From the IMG/VR virus record IMGVR_UViG_3300046007_009028, positions 1 to 62,571 of that record: DNA of 62,571 nucleotides; one strand, given 5' to 3'. Below are positions 49,482 to 57,765 of the stretch, piece after piece. This stretch comes from a virus. A model generated the notes under the pieces. That model saw only the letters and a program-made list of their open reading frames with translations. It did no database searches and was not told the origin of the DNA. The translations under genes were made by a program, and so were the position numbers. Within the stretch, counting starts at the first letter, position 1, and every line of letters starts with the position of its first letter.

Positions 49482-50066
49482 ATGGCTTTAAATATAATCA
49501 ACACTTGTGACCGACAAAGTTCAGAGTCTTCTTTTACCGAAACTGTAGTAAGTAGAGGGATGTACAGTTACGGTTTCTGGAGGGGTTTTGCAACTCTTAA
49601 AGCTGGTGTAAGTTATGCCAGTGTTGATATTGTCCGCCCTTCCCAGCACCGTGGAACTTCCAATAACAACTCAATGTTGGTTTATGCTAACTCTCGGATT
49701 ACCGGAGTTCGTTTAATCAATCGTGGTGCTATTACTTTAGGTGCTGCTACCGGAAAAATTAAGTGCGCTCCTACTTTAACTAATGCAACTGCGGCATTGT
49801 ATGTAGAATCTGCTGCTGCGGCTTCTAACATTCTTGCTGTGCCTGCTGGTGCTGTAGAACAATTAAACTTTGATGCTGCTACAACTGTTGGTTCTAGTAA
49901 CGTTACCTATCGTCTATTTGCTACAGATGGTGGTGCTGGTGCTGCTGCTGCTGCATCTACAATGACAGTTTCTACAGACACCATTATTGACGTGGAGATT
50001 GCATTTATGAGTGTCAACCCATTTGGTACTCGTGAAGATTTTGGTTTCTTAGCACCTACAAACTAA
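49482..50066 (+). CDS. Putative virion structural protein, 194 aa
   Basis: Low in charge and rich in A, T, G, S and N (beta-rich), with LVYANSRITGVRLINRGAIT-like strands and an Ala-rich loop (GGAGAAAAASTMTV). The composition fits a capsid decoration or head-surface protein, and it is the first plus-strand gene after the capsid gene. AGAGGATAGTTGA precedes the ATG. Confidence 0.6.
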   Translation: MALNIINTCDRQSSESSFTETVVSRGMYSYGFWRGFATLKAGVSYASVDIVRPSQHRGTSNNNSMLVYANSRITGVRLINRGAITLGAATGKIKCAPTLTNATAALYVESAAAASNILAVPAGAVEQLNFDAATTVGSSNVTYRLFATDGGAGAAAAASTMTVSTDTIIDVEIAFMSVNPFGTREDFGFLAPTN

Positions 50067-50117
50067 AAGTAAATGCCCCTATTATTGGGGCTTAAATAAA
50101 TTATTTAAAAGGAAATC

Positions 50118-50429
50118 ATGGATAATCCTACAGATGAAATAACAATTAGAATAATTAATTTTTCATTGGACAATCTTTCTAAAAACTTTAGCGAAGAAAG
50201 TATTGGGTTTGAACTAAATGAAATTCTTAAAAAGTCTATTCATTATGGATTGACTGAATGGAAAGAGATGTATCTTAGTTGTCTATTAATCCTTGGGGCT
50301 TGTTTAAAATCTGTTAACGCAAGTGCTTATAAAGCCTTCATTGATTTTGTTTTTGATGATGAGGATTACGAGAAAAAGGAAATAGCGGAAGAAGGTATAC
50401 AAGAAATAGTTAATAATATAAAGGTTTAA
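50118..50429 (+). CDS. Hypothetical helical protein, 103 aa
   Basis: The ATG follows AAAGGAAATC. The product is helical and acidic (DNPTDEITIRIINFSLD; DDEDYEKKEIAEEGIQEI). One nucleotide separates it from the next gene. It may be a head-completion protein by position. Confidence 0.5.
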   Translation: MDNPTDEITIRIINFSLDNLSKNFSEESIGFELNEILKKSIHYGLTEWKEMYLSCLLILGACLKSVNASAYKAFIDFVFDDEDYEKKEIAEEGIQEIVNNIKV

Positions 50430-50430
50430 T

Positions 50431-50850
50431 ATGAAATATATCTACAAAGGACAAGAGGTGCAATTAGTCCCTGGGCAACAATTCTCCCATGGTTGGTACA
50501 TTTATTATAACCAACCCACAGAAGATGGTGGCAATAAAAAAGTCCAGGTATTAGCCACTCCACCGGGAGAACCGGGAGCTAACTTACGGATAGTTGATGA
50601 CGATACTGTAATCACTTCACTAGAAGGTGGTAAAAAAGATGAGGAAATACCTGACCCTGAAAGTGTGAATATCAATCAGGTTTCTTTTACGGAAATGCAC
50701 AAGTCACTACCTGGGATTGGTAGAGCAGGAGCTAAGAAAATACTAGCCAACAAGCCTTCATCTGGTTATCAAGACATAGAAGAACTTAAAGAACTAAACA
50801 GTGATTTGACTATTAACTGGGATGAATTGAAAGAGGTGTTGGTATTTTAA
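50431..50850 (+). CDS. Helix-hairpin-helix protein, 139 aa
   Basis: Residues about 82-125 (VNINQVSFTEMHKSLPGIG, then RAGAKKILANKPSSGYQDIEEL) are a ComEA-like helix-hairpin-helix pair, a non-specific DNA-binding module. The N-terminal 60 residues look like a small beta domain (YKGQEVQLVPGQQF). In a head-tail gene region this could be a connector or a protein that touches packaged DNA. Confidence 0.7.
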   Translation: MKYIYKGQEVQLVPGQQFSHGWYIYYNQPTEDGGNKKVQVLATPPGEPGANLRIVDDDTVITSLEGGKKDEEIPDPESVNINQVSFTEMHKSLPGIGRAGAKKILANKPSSGYQDIEELKELNSDLTINWDELKEVLVF

Positions 50851-50852
50851 TT

Positions 50853-51398
50853 ATGGAACAATCAGCCAATTACAAAACTAATCCTCAATTAGCTTTACCA
50901 CAACCTCAAGAGGTAGATAAAGTTAGTATTACAATTCAAATCTATCATCAACTAATTGCTGACTCTACATTCCTTCAAGGTTGTTTTCTGTTAGCTCATT
51001 TAAATAATAGAGGAAGTGTTTTTTATCAAGACCACTTACTATTTGAAAGATGTGGTAATGCACTGGCAGAAATACTTTCAATTGATGCCATAGCAGAATC
51101 CATAGGTGGTTTAGATTGCGCTTGTCCTATTCAAGTTGGTTGCGTGTTTGCTGCCAACAACAGCCAATTGTCAAAGAAATATAAGCCATTTCCATTAGCA
51201 TCCATGGAAGGTGCTGAGTTTGCTACTTGGTTATTGGAAGCCACCTTGGTGTTGAAAGATTACTGCTGTAAAGCTGGTAACTACTTATCTGAAATTGGTT
51301 GTGCTTGTGATGCTAATCAACTACAAGAATATGAGAAACAGCTTAGAGATAAAATAATTTATTTATTGTCTAGCACTTTGCATAAGATGGGGATGTAA
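50853..51398 (+). CDS. Cysteine-rich hypothetical protein, 181 aa
   Basis: Contains LDCACPIQVGC, DYCCKAG and IGCACDAN, eight or more cysteines within 110 residues, among long helices. Disulfide or metal-bound virion protein is possible. It lies between the HhH protein and 51402-51947, with 2-3 nt gaps. No family recognised. Confidence 0.55.
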   Translation: MEQSANYKTNPQLALPQPQEVDKVSITIQIYHQLIADSTFLQGCFLLAHLNNRGSVFYQDHLLFERCGNALAEILSIDAIAESIGGLDCACPIQVGCVFAANNSQLSKKYKPFPLASMEGAEFATWLLEATLVLKDYCCKAGNYLSEIGCACDANQLQEYEKQLRDKIIYLLSSTLHKMGM

Positions 51399-51401
51399 TA
51401 T

Positions 51402-51947
51402 ATGGTAGGTAGAGCAGCTAGAGTTATGATGCAAGACCCTGAAGGGTACGCAAGAAAGAATGTAGAGTTTTTTAACAAATTGCAAGATGCTGAATGGCAG
51501 GTTAAAAATCCTTTTCAATATAGAATGATTCAAGGGTCAGTTCCTTTAACAATTGGTTCTTTTGGACTGTCCACAGCAGCGCAATTTATGCCTGAAAATG
51601 AAACAATCCAAAATTTAAACAATCTAAATACTTGGGTTGTTAATCCTATAATTGACTCAGGGGTTGAATACATTGTTAACAGAAATATATCTGGTATGAG
51701 TCCTGTCAAAGCAGGTGCTTTAGCTGTAGGAAGCGGTGCTGGTATGTTGACGGGGCAATTAATTGGCAGTCAGCTATTCAAAGACGAGGAAGGCAATTCT
51801 AATCCTTTAGCCACTAGCATTAGTGGGATGATTGGTGATGTAGCAGGAGATTTTGTTTCAGAAAAATTGTGGGAAAATAAAGCTTCAAGAGATTTTATTA
51901 AAAGAGCATCTATTAATTTAGCAAGGCATTTGGGGAGAATAATGTAG
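51402..51947 (+). CDS. Glycine-rich membrane-type protein, 181 aa
   Basis: The N-terminus is charged and helical. Two hydrophobic Gly/Ala stretches follow (VPLTIGSFGLSTAAQF; AGALAVGSGAGMLTGQLIG), and the C-terminus is helical and basic. It resembles the other glycine-zipper proteins of this window and is a candidate internal or tail-tip protein. Confidence 0.5.
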   Translation: MVGRAARVMMQDPEGYARKNVEFFNKLQDAEWQVKNPFQYRMIQGSVPLTIGSFGLSTAAQFMPENETIQNLNNLNTWVVNPIIDSGVEYIVNRNISGMSPVKAGALAVGSGAGMLTGQLIGSQLFKDEEGNSNPLATSISGMIGDVAGDFVSEKLWENKASRDFIKRASINLARHLGRIM

Positions 51948-51950
51948 GTC

Positions 51951-52439
51951 ATGGTAGCTTTATCATTTAACGACAAAGAAAGAGTCTATTTTCACCTTGG
52001 TATGGGTGCAAGAGTTGGTATTGACGCAGGTGACTTAGCACAGGTAGAAGAAGCCTGTAATACCATTTTTTCCGAGTATATGAAAACAGAGGTGTTGTAT
52101 CAGTTAGATATCTGTGATGATGCCTATGATGCTATGAAGGCAACCAAAACTACAACCGTTAGATTTGGTACTAAAGAGTTCTATGCAGGGGATGTTAATA
52201 GAACAATTCTTAGAGAACAGATTAAGGACTTGAGATTATGGAAAGAAAATTATAGGGAAGAAACTAGAACTTTAGCTCAGATGCTTCACGTTCCTAACTA
52301 TAACGAAGAAGGTTGGCAGCAACAAATGTTTAGCAGAACTGGAAGTGTTTACATTAATGCGCTTCCAGGTGTAGCTGACACTTCGGTGGCTAGTAGAAAA
52401 GTTGAATTTACTCAGTTAGCTGGTAGCTTTGGGTTTTAA
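51951..52439 (+). CDS. Putative head-tail connector protein, 162 aa
   Basis: Alpha-helical, with FNDKERVYFHLGMGARVG at the N-terminus and a helical middle (ILREQIKDLRLWKENYREE). The position in the series after the capsid gene and the size suit a connector or adaptor protein, but no signature is recognised. The palindrome at 52463-52476 follows the stop. Confidence 0.45.
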   Translation: MVALSFNDKERVYFHLGMGARVGIDAGDLAQVEEACNTIFSEYMKTEVLYQLDICDDAYDAMKATKTTTVRFGTKEFYAGDVNRTILREQIKDLRLWKENYREETRTLAQMLHVPNYNEEGWQQQMFSRTGSVYINALPGVADTSVASRKVEFTQLAGSFGF

Positions 52440-52520
52440 TTCCAATCTAAATCACCATCACTAGGGCATTAGCCCTTACTAGGAATTGTATCTACTAAGA
52501 ACTTAAATAAAATAATATTT

Positions 52521-52952
52521 ATGGCTAATCCCAATGTACAGCCTATTTATCCAAAGAACATTATTTACTGGAAAGCCAGACTATTAGCACAAGTAACTCC
52601 TAGAGCTATCACCACAGAAACACCCGTCCTTTTAGGAACTGTAGGAGATAATGGATGTCTTATTCATGCAATTGATGTAAGACATCAAGGAGATAATGTA
52701 GCAACAGTGGCAAGGCTCTACAGTAAGTTTGCAGATGATACCCAGTATTACCTTGAGAATGAACTTAGCCTAACTGCTACAAGTAGTTCTAACAACACTA
52801 CAGCAATTGCACCAGCTTTATTTACTTTACCTGCAATTCTTCCTTCAGGCAATACAGGTATGCACTTAGAAGGTGGGGTAAGTTTGTATTGTAGTTTGGG
52901 AACAGCCGTAGCTAGTGGAATTATATTAACAGTGCGTGGAGGGGATTATTAA
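52521..52952 (+). CDS. Putative structural beta protein, 143 aa
   Basis: Low charge and rich in T, A, L and S, with a jelly-roll-like run of strands (GCLIHAIDVRHQGDNVATVA). It is similar in character to 49482-50066. Its last base is shared with the start of the next gene. Confidence 0.5.
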   Translation: MANPNVQPIYPKNIIYWKARLLAQVTPRAITTETPVLLGTVGDNGCLIHAIDVRHQGDNVATVARLYSKFADDTQYYLENELSLTATSSSNNTTAIAPALFTLPAILPSGNTGMHLEGGVSLYCSLGTAVASGIILTVRGGDY

Positions 52953-53752
52953 TGCCACCATCCATAAAAGCTTTGAGGCTAATCTCTCAACACATTGATG
53001 ATATGTGGCGAGTAGCTAAAAACGTAGATGAAATAGATTCATTTGCACCTTATGTTGTTGCTGCCGATAATGTTGTGCCATCAATATTAAAAGAGGGATT
53101 TAAACCAAAACTAGGAAACAATACCCCAAATATTTGGATAAGAAATCGTAATGAGAAACTTGTAACTCCAGAATGGTCAAACACAAATACTCCTGTTTAT
53201 GGTGCAGTTCTACCAGAAGAAAACCCAATGGCTTATGCCAGTAGCAATCTTTTGTTTTATGGTAAGAACTCCCGTTCTAAGTGGGGTGAAAACTCAAGCA
53301 ATCCCGTATTGCTAAAACTTTATGATAGTGCGCTAGAAAGGTCTACTATATTTCCTGGGGATTTAATGGCTCACTATAGAACCCCAAATGAAAGGATAAG
53401 AGGATTTTCTTATGACGACGTTTTGCCAGCAACACCAGAAAATATAAGACAACAATTCTCTAGGGTTTATCCATACCAGAAAGATGCAACCAACGTCAAC
53501 AATCTCAAGCCTTACCTGGAAATGCAATATTGGGGGGACAAAAGACCAGATATTATTAAAGAAGTTCAATGGACTCAAGGTGGTAAACCGCCAGAGCAAT
53601 TAATGGAAGCTGCCACAAATAATTACAAGCCTCTGTCATGGCAAGAGTTAGATATTGAAAGATATAACAGAACGGGAGAAAGGTATTTTTATGAACAAAA
53701 CAATTCTCAAGATATAAGCAATTTGGCAAGAAAACAATTTAGGAACTATTGA
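52952..53752 (+). CDS. Hypothetical protein with weak ADP-ribosyltransferase-like features, 266 aa
   Basis: YVVAADNVVPSILKEGFKPK (residues 34-53), then a GAVLPEENPMAYASS segment and NPVLLKLYDSALERSTIFPGD recall the strand order of ART/KptA-like folds, which open with H/R----ILKEG(F/L)-P and contain a -VL-V- strand before a GD loop. The catalytic H/Y/E triad is not evident. It could also be a purely structural protein. Tightly coupled to the preceding gene. Confidence 0.4.
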   Translation: MPPSIKALRLISQHIDDMWRVAKNVDEIDSFAPYVVAADNVVPSILKEGFKPKLGNNTPNIWIRNRNEKLVTPEWSNTNTPVYGAVLPEENPMAYASSNLLFYGKNSRSKWGENSSNPVLLKLYDSALERSTIFPGDLMAHYRTPNERIRGFSYDDVLPATPENIRQQFSRVYPYQKDATNVNNLKPYLEMQYWGDKRPDIIKEVQWTQGGKPPEQLMEAATNNYKPLSWQELDIERYNRTGERYFYEQNNSQDISNLARKQFRNY

Positions 53753-53865
53753 TTATTACAAAACAAAATCATGGAAACAACAGGCAGTGTTAAAGTTTTT
53801 ACTTAAACCTGATTAACAAAAAAACAAAGACTTACAGGTAGTCACTTACGTAGAGGAGATTATTA

Positions 53866-54729
53866 ATGCCTATTCCAATTGTTCCATTACTTGCTGGTGG
53901 TTCTATAGCCGCCGGTGGTGCTATTGGTGCTGCTACGGGAAGCGGAAGAAACTATGCTTACACAAAGTTTTTGTTACCCTGGCAAGATTCAACTCTTGAC
54001 GGTTCTTGGTTGAATGCAAATGAGGTAGAGTCATTGCGGCGTTTGGCTGCAATATCTTACAGAAAACCAATACAAGGAAAGCCTGGTTTACCGGGTTCTG
54101 AAAGAGGGCAGATAAGCTACAATGACTACAAGGTCAAAGACCGAAAGACAGGGCAGGATATTCCATCAGCGGGTCCGGGAACTTACGATATCAAAACTTT
54201 GATAGGACGGGGTTCGGTTCAAAGAGTTGGGGATGAATGGAGAATAAGTGACTATTACGACTTTGACGCGAAAGATATTCCTGGATACTTCAAAGCATTA
54301 GGAAATAAACACTATATTCCTGCTCTTTCTGGCGTTAGCGCACAACTTCCTTGGAGGTCCGAATATCCTGTTGATATAAGAATACCGATGTCACGGCAAG
54401 AGATAATGGAATTTGGCAATGCTCCCGCAGCACAACTAGCAATAGGAGGTAAAGAATATGATTACGTTCCCTACAGATTTTCTAAGGGGCAAACTCTAGA
54501 GGATGTAGTCCGTAAAGAATTTGGAAATAATCAATTCAAACCTGAAGGAGCAAACCTTCAAAGGTATATAAAACACGTTAATGATAGAAATAATAATGCT
54601 CCTATTCCCACAGACCCGGAAGGAACAAATTATTACATTCCTATTGAAAGGAAGATGCAGAGACAAAAAGCATTATCTCTGATTGATTCTTATATAGGTC
54701 AAGCTCTTACTAGGAACAAAAATGCCTAA
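53866..54729 (+). CDS. Protein with N-terminal glycine-zipper anchor, 287 aa
   Basis: MPIPIVPLLAGGSIAAGGAI, continuing GAATGSG, is a membrane-type Gly/Ala segment. The rest is a polar, ordered-looking domain with Y, P and R. GGAGATTATT precedes the ATG. The end overlaps the antisense lipoprotein-like gene by 20 nt. Confidence 0.5.
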   Translation: MPIPIVPLLAGGSIAAGGAIGAATGSGRNYAYTKFLLPWQDSTLDGSWLNANEVESLRRLAAISYRKPIQGKPGLPGSERGQISYNDYKVKDRKTGQDIPSAGPGTYDIKTLIGRGSVQRVGDEWRISDYYDFDAKDIPGYFKALGNKHYIPALSGVSAQLPWRSEYPVDIRIPMSRQEIMEFGNAPAAQLAIGGKEYDYVPYRFSKGQTLEDVVRKEFGNNQFKPEGANLQRYIKHVNDRNNNAPIPTDPEGTNYYIPIERKMQRQKALSLIDSYIGQALTRNKNA

Positions 54730-55069
54730 TTAATACATTTTTTTCTTTTTGGGAAAAGCTAATTTCTTTTTTCGGCTTTTCCCAAAAAAGAGACACTTCT
54801 TCTTCGTTTAGTATGGCAACAGGTTGAACACTTTTTGATGTACATCTGACACTTATCTTTAAGTAAATATCATCTTTTGCGATTATAGGATTGGAATTAC
54901 TTTCTTCTAATGGAGACTCAATAACAAAAATGGATGAACCTGGAATACGAAAAACACTTTTAGCACGATAAATGTCTTTGTCTGCTGGCGACATTAGCAT
55001 CCAGTTAATATCATCATTAGTACAGCTACACAAAGTTAAAAGAATTAGAAAAGACAACAGGTTTTTCAT
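54710..55069 (-). CDS. Putative small lipoprotein, 119 aa, antisense in the late block
   Basis: The N-terminus MKNLLSFLILLTLCSCTNDD is a lipoprotein signal peptide with cysteine at the expected position (L-C-S-C, near-consensus lipobox). The mature part is a small beta-rich domain (IYLKISVRCTSKSVQPVAIL). Phage lipoproteins often change the host surface or block superinfection, so it is a moron candidate. It overlaps 53866-54729 by 20 nt, tail to tail. Confidence 0.65.
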   Translation of the reverse strand: MKNLLSFLILLTLCSCTNDDINWMLMSPADKDIYRAKSVFRIPGSSIFVIESPLEESNSNPIIAKDDIYLKISVRCTSKSVQPVAILNEEEVSLFWEKPKKEISFSQKEKNVLIRHFCS

Positions 55070-55099
55070 TGTGTTGTAAATATATTTGGAGAAAAGATT

Positions 55100-55627
55100 A
55101 TGATACCACTTTGGGCTATTGGCACAGGACTAGCATCGGTTGCCGCAGGGTTAGGATATGGACTTTCTGAAGGTAAAAAAAATACTGCCAGCAATCCATA
55201 TAACGTGCCTAACAATCCTCAACCTAAAATTGCTCCAATGGATTTGCTTGATGACCATATTCAGCGTGAGCAAGAAAGGATTAAAGAACAACAAAGGATT
55301 AGAGCAGATATATCAGGGGATTTAGGTTTAACACCTGAATGGGTTGATAGAGTTGCCAAAAACAGGTCTGATGATAAATACCAACAATGGCTAGAAAACT
55401 CTAATGAGTTTGTGCTTGGTGGAAAAAGATATAAATGGGTGGATGAGGATAAAATAGATTTACTGACAAAGGGAAAAGAATTTAATGAAATGAGGGATGT
55501 GATTGCCGACCAATATGCAAGAGAAAATCATAGAGATGGTGGGCAATACCAAGGTTCTTATAGAAACCTAATGAATGACAAATATAGACTGACAGGTAAA
55601 CGCTATGTTCCTGTAAGAATTAGTTAA
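55100..55627 (+). CDS. Protein with N-terminal membrane segment, 175 aa
   Basis: MIPLWAIGTGLASVAAGLGY is a single hydrophobic anchor. It is followed by a long charged helix (DHIQREQERIKEQQRIRADI) and a mixed domain. GGAGAAAAGATT precedes the ATG. It is similar in design to 53866-54729. The last 4 nt overlap the antisense gene 55624-56022. Confidence 0.55.
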   Translation: MIPLWAIGTGLASVAAGLGYGLSEGKKNTASNPYNVPNNPQPKIAPMDLLDDHIQREQERIKEQQRIRADISGDLGLTPEWVDRVAKNRSDDKYQQWLENSNEFVLGGKRYKWVDEDKIDLLTKGKEFNEMRDVIADQYARENHRDGGQYQGSYRNLMNDKYRLTGKRYVPVRIS

Positions 55628-56022
55628 CCTCTTATCATAGGGGCTTCTTCTCCTGGGGTTTTATCATCTCTTTGAAAGATAGCTCCTAATTGATATCCTA
55701 ATCCCACAGTATTAATTGTCCAATTAAGAACGTTTCCCTTTAATGCTCGTTCTTTATCAGAAACATTATCAGCTTTTAAGTAGGCAATAGCTTCCTGTAA
55801 AGCCTTAGAATCTCCTTTAATAATGGAGTCAAAGATTTCATCAGGCATACCTAATTCACGCCACACAGAAAACATAGCGGTTGCCATAGAGTTCATCATC
55901 TTCTGAAGATAAATCTCATTTATAAGCCCTTCCTCTAGGCATCTGGCAAATAACTCCTGGGGTGTTATCTGGTCTTGAAGATAATCTAATTTTAATTCAT
56001 TTGAAATTATTAATTTAGGCAT
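55624..56022 (-). CDS. Hypothetical protein, 132 aa, antisense in the late block
   Basis: AAAGGAAATAAACA precedes the ATG. Mostly helical (QELFARCLEEGLINEIYLQKM in part), ending with a flexible acidic tail. The palindrome GGGGCAATCGCCCC (56063-56076) lies between it and the divergent fibre gene. No family recognised. Confidence 0.55.
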   Translation of the reverse strand: MPKLIISNELKLDYLQDQITPQELFARCLEEGLINEIYLQKMMNSMATAMFSVWRELGMPDEIFDSIIKGDSKALQEAIAYLKADNVSDKERALKGNVLNWTINTVGLGYQLGAIFQRDDKTPGEEAPMIRG

Positions 56023-56118
56023 TGTTTATTTCCTTTTACGAATCAATTACATCACCACTAATGGGGCAATCGCCCCTATTTCTTTGAAGAATTATATCAC
56101 AAACCAATAACTAAAATC

Positions 56119-57399
56119 ATGGCATCAAGATGGAATGGTAAAATAAACAAGTTAAAACCCTGGGCTGCCAAAGGGCAGTCTAACAGGACTTCGTTTATTG
56201 CTCCTAAGTCTACAGAACCTAATCCTGATGCTTTTGATTTTGAAGAAGGTAAAAGTGAAAACCCAAATATAGATGATATTATTACTGGTCGAAAGAGGGA
56301 ATTTAATCCTCAAGAAGAGTATAACTTCAAGTCTGCCTATAAAAGATATTTAAAAGCGTTAGAATTACAACCTTCTAAGATTAAAGAAGAACCCAATAAA
56401 ACCACTTATTTTTATTATAGTTCCAGTTCTAATACTGGGTTTTGGGAAGTAACTGTAGCTGAGGATGATAGTGGTACATTTATTAACTTGTTGATTCCAT
56501 CATTCGTTATTGTGTGTCCACCTGCTACTGGATTCAAACTAACTGGAGCTATAGAAAGTGATGGTAAAAATTTTAAGTGGGAACAAAGAGCAGGAAATAA
56601 AACCGTATTATTTGATAATGACTCTATAGCAGAACCAACTATATTTATTCAATCAACTTGTTACACTTCTGGATGTGATAGCGGGACTGGACTGCCAATC
56701 ATTCTTAGGGTAAAGCTGGAAAACAACCCAGCTATTTTCCAAGATTTAGTTGTTTACAACACCCCAACTTCTACACATTATGGAATTTCGGTAAGCAAAG
56801 GGGTTGTTTCTGATAGAGAATGCCAAAAAGTATCTATAACCCCTTACATTTCCCCTCCAGATTATTTACAAAAAGCTTATTGTGAAGATATAAATAATAT
56901 CTTTGTCACCTGGAATCCTCCTAGCTGTGAGAGTCAATTTATTATTGGTTATAGCCTAACTGTTAACACAACTGGGAGTTATACAGTAATTGATTATGCT
57001 GCTGTTAATGAAGAAAGATTATTTCAATTAGAACTAAATAAACATTATAGAATTGTCTCTCACTTTAACTTCTATGGAAAGCTAGTTGATACTCCATCAA
57101 ACATATTTTATTTTACTTTTGGAGATATTACCCATCAGGTTTATGCCGATGATTCTTATAATGGAATATCTTTTAGCAAGCAGAGCCAAAACATTGTAAC
57201 TGTAGATTTAAAAGTTACTAGTTATCAATATGAAGATATTTATTCTGGCATATCATCTAGTAAGCAAAACCAGTCAATAACTCAAATAGAATTAAGAACT
57301 TCCAGTTATACTTATGTTGATGAATGCGTTGGTATAGGAGCTAGTAAAATGACCAGCAGCTATACCAAAGTAGACTTAGGTGGGGTTATTATTGGATAA
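56119..57399 (+). CDS. Tail or fibre-like protein, 426 aa
   Basis: After a charged N-terminus, the protein is beta-rich with Ig/fibronectin-like strands (residues about 240-340: IFVTWNPPSC...IGYSLTVNTTGSYTV). The C-terminus has three repeats of about 27 residues, each with a Y-Y/ED--(N/S/V)GI-(F/S/A)SK pattern. This is consistent with a tail or adhesion protein. It overlaps the antisense gene by 24 nt at its 3' end. Confidence 0.6.
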   Translation: MASRWNGKINKLKPWAAKGQSNRTSFIAPKSTEPNPDAFDFEEGKSENPNIDDIITGRKREFNPQEEYNFKSAYKRYLKALELQPSKIKEEPNKTTYFYYSSSSNTGFWEVTVAEDDSGTFINLLIPSFVIVCPPATGFKLTGAIESDGKNFKWEQRAGNKTVLFDNDSIAEPTIFIQSTCYTSGCDSGTGLPIILRVKLENNPAIFQDLVVYNTPTSTHYGISVSKGVVSDRECQKVSITPYISPPDYLQKAYCEDINNIFVTWNPPSCESQFIIGYSLTVNTTGSYTVIDYAAVNEERLFQLELNKHYRIVSHFNFYGKLVDTPSNIFYFTFGDITHQVYADDSYNGISFSKQSQNIVTVDLKVTSYQYEDIYSGISSSKQNQSITQIELRTSSYTYVDECVGIGASKMTSSYTKVDLGGVIIG

Positions 57400-57672
57400 C
57401 CCCATACCGCAATTAACAAACAAACAAGTTTTTAAACAAGTCTGATATTCTTCTTCAGACTCAAATTCATAAAGATGAATTTCGTAGCCGCAAGAGGTCG
57501 TTTCTTTGTAAAACTTTCCGTTAGTTGCTTTGTAAAAGATAGAAATCCAATCATCTTTGTCAATTCGTAAAGTAGCATGGTTGCTATCTTTTTCTATCTT
57601 ATTCCTGTCAATAAATTGATGCAAGCTTTCTGCATCGTCTCCGTGACCTTCTTTGTTAAATATTGTTTTCAT
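57376..57672 (-). CDS. Hypothetical protein, 98 aa, antisense in the late block
   Basis: The ATG opens MKTIFNKEGHGDDAESLHQF. A small alpha/beta protein with several cysteines near the C-terminus (CLKTCLFVNCG). It is the fifth tail-to-tail overlap of this type in the window. Palindrome CGGCGTTAGCCG (57713-57724) lies in its upstream region. Confidence 0.5.
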   Translation of the reverse strand: MKTIFNKEGHGDDAESLHQFIDRNKIEKDSNHATLRIDKDDWISIFYKATNGKFYKETTSCGYEIHLYEFESEEEYQTCLKTCLFVNCGMGLSNNNPT

Positions 57673-57765
57673 AAACTACTCCACTAATTATTGAATAACT
57701 TCACCACTCCTGCGGCGTTAGCCGTTGTAGGAATTATACCACCAAACTAATTATTTAAAGTGGTT

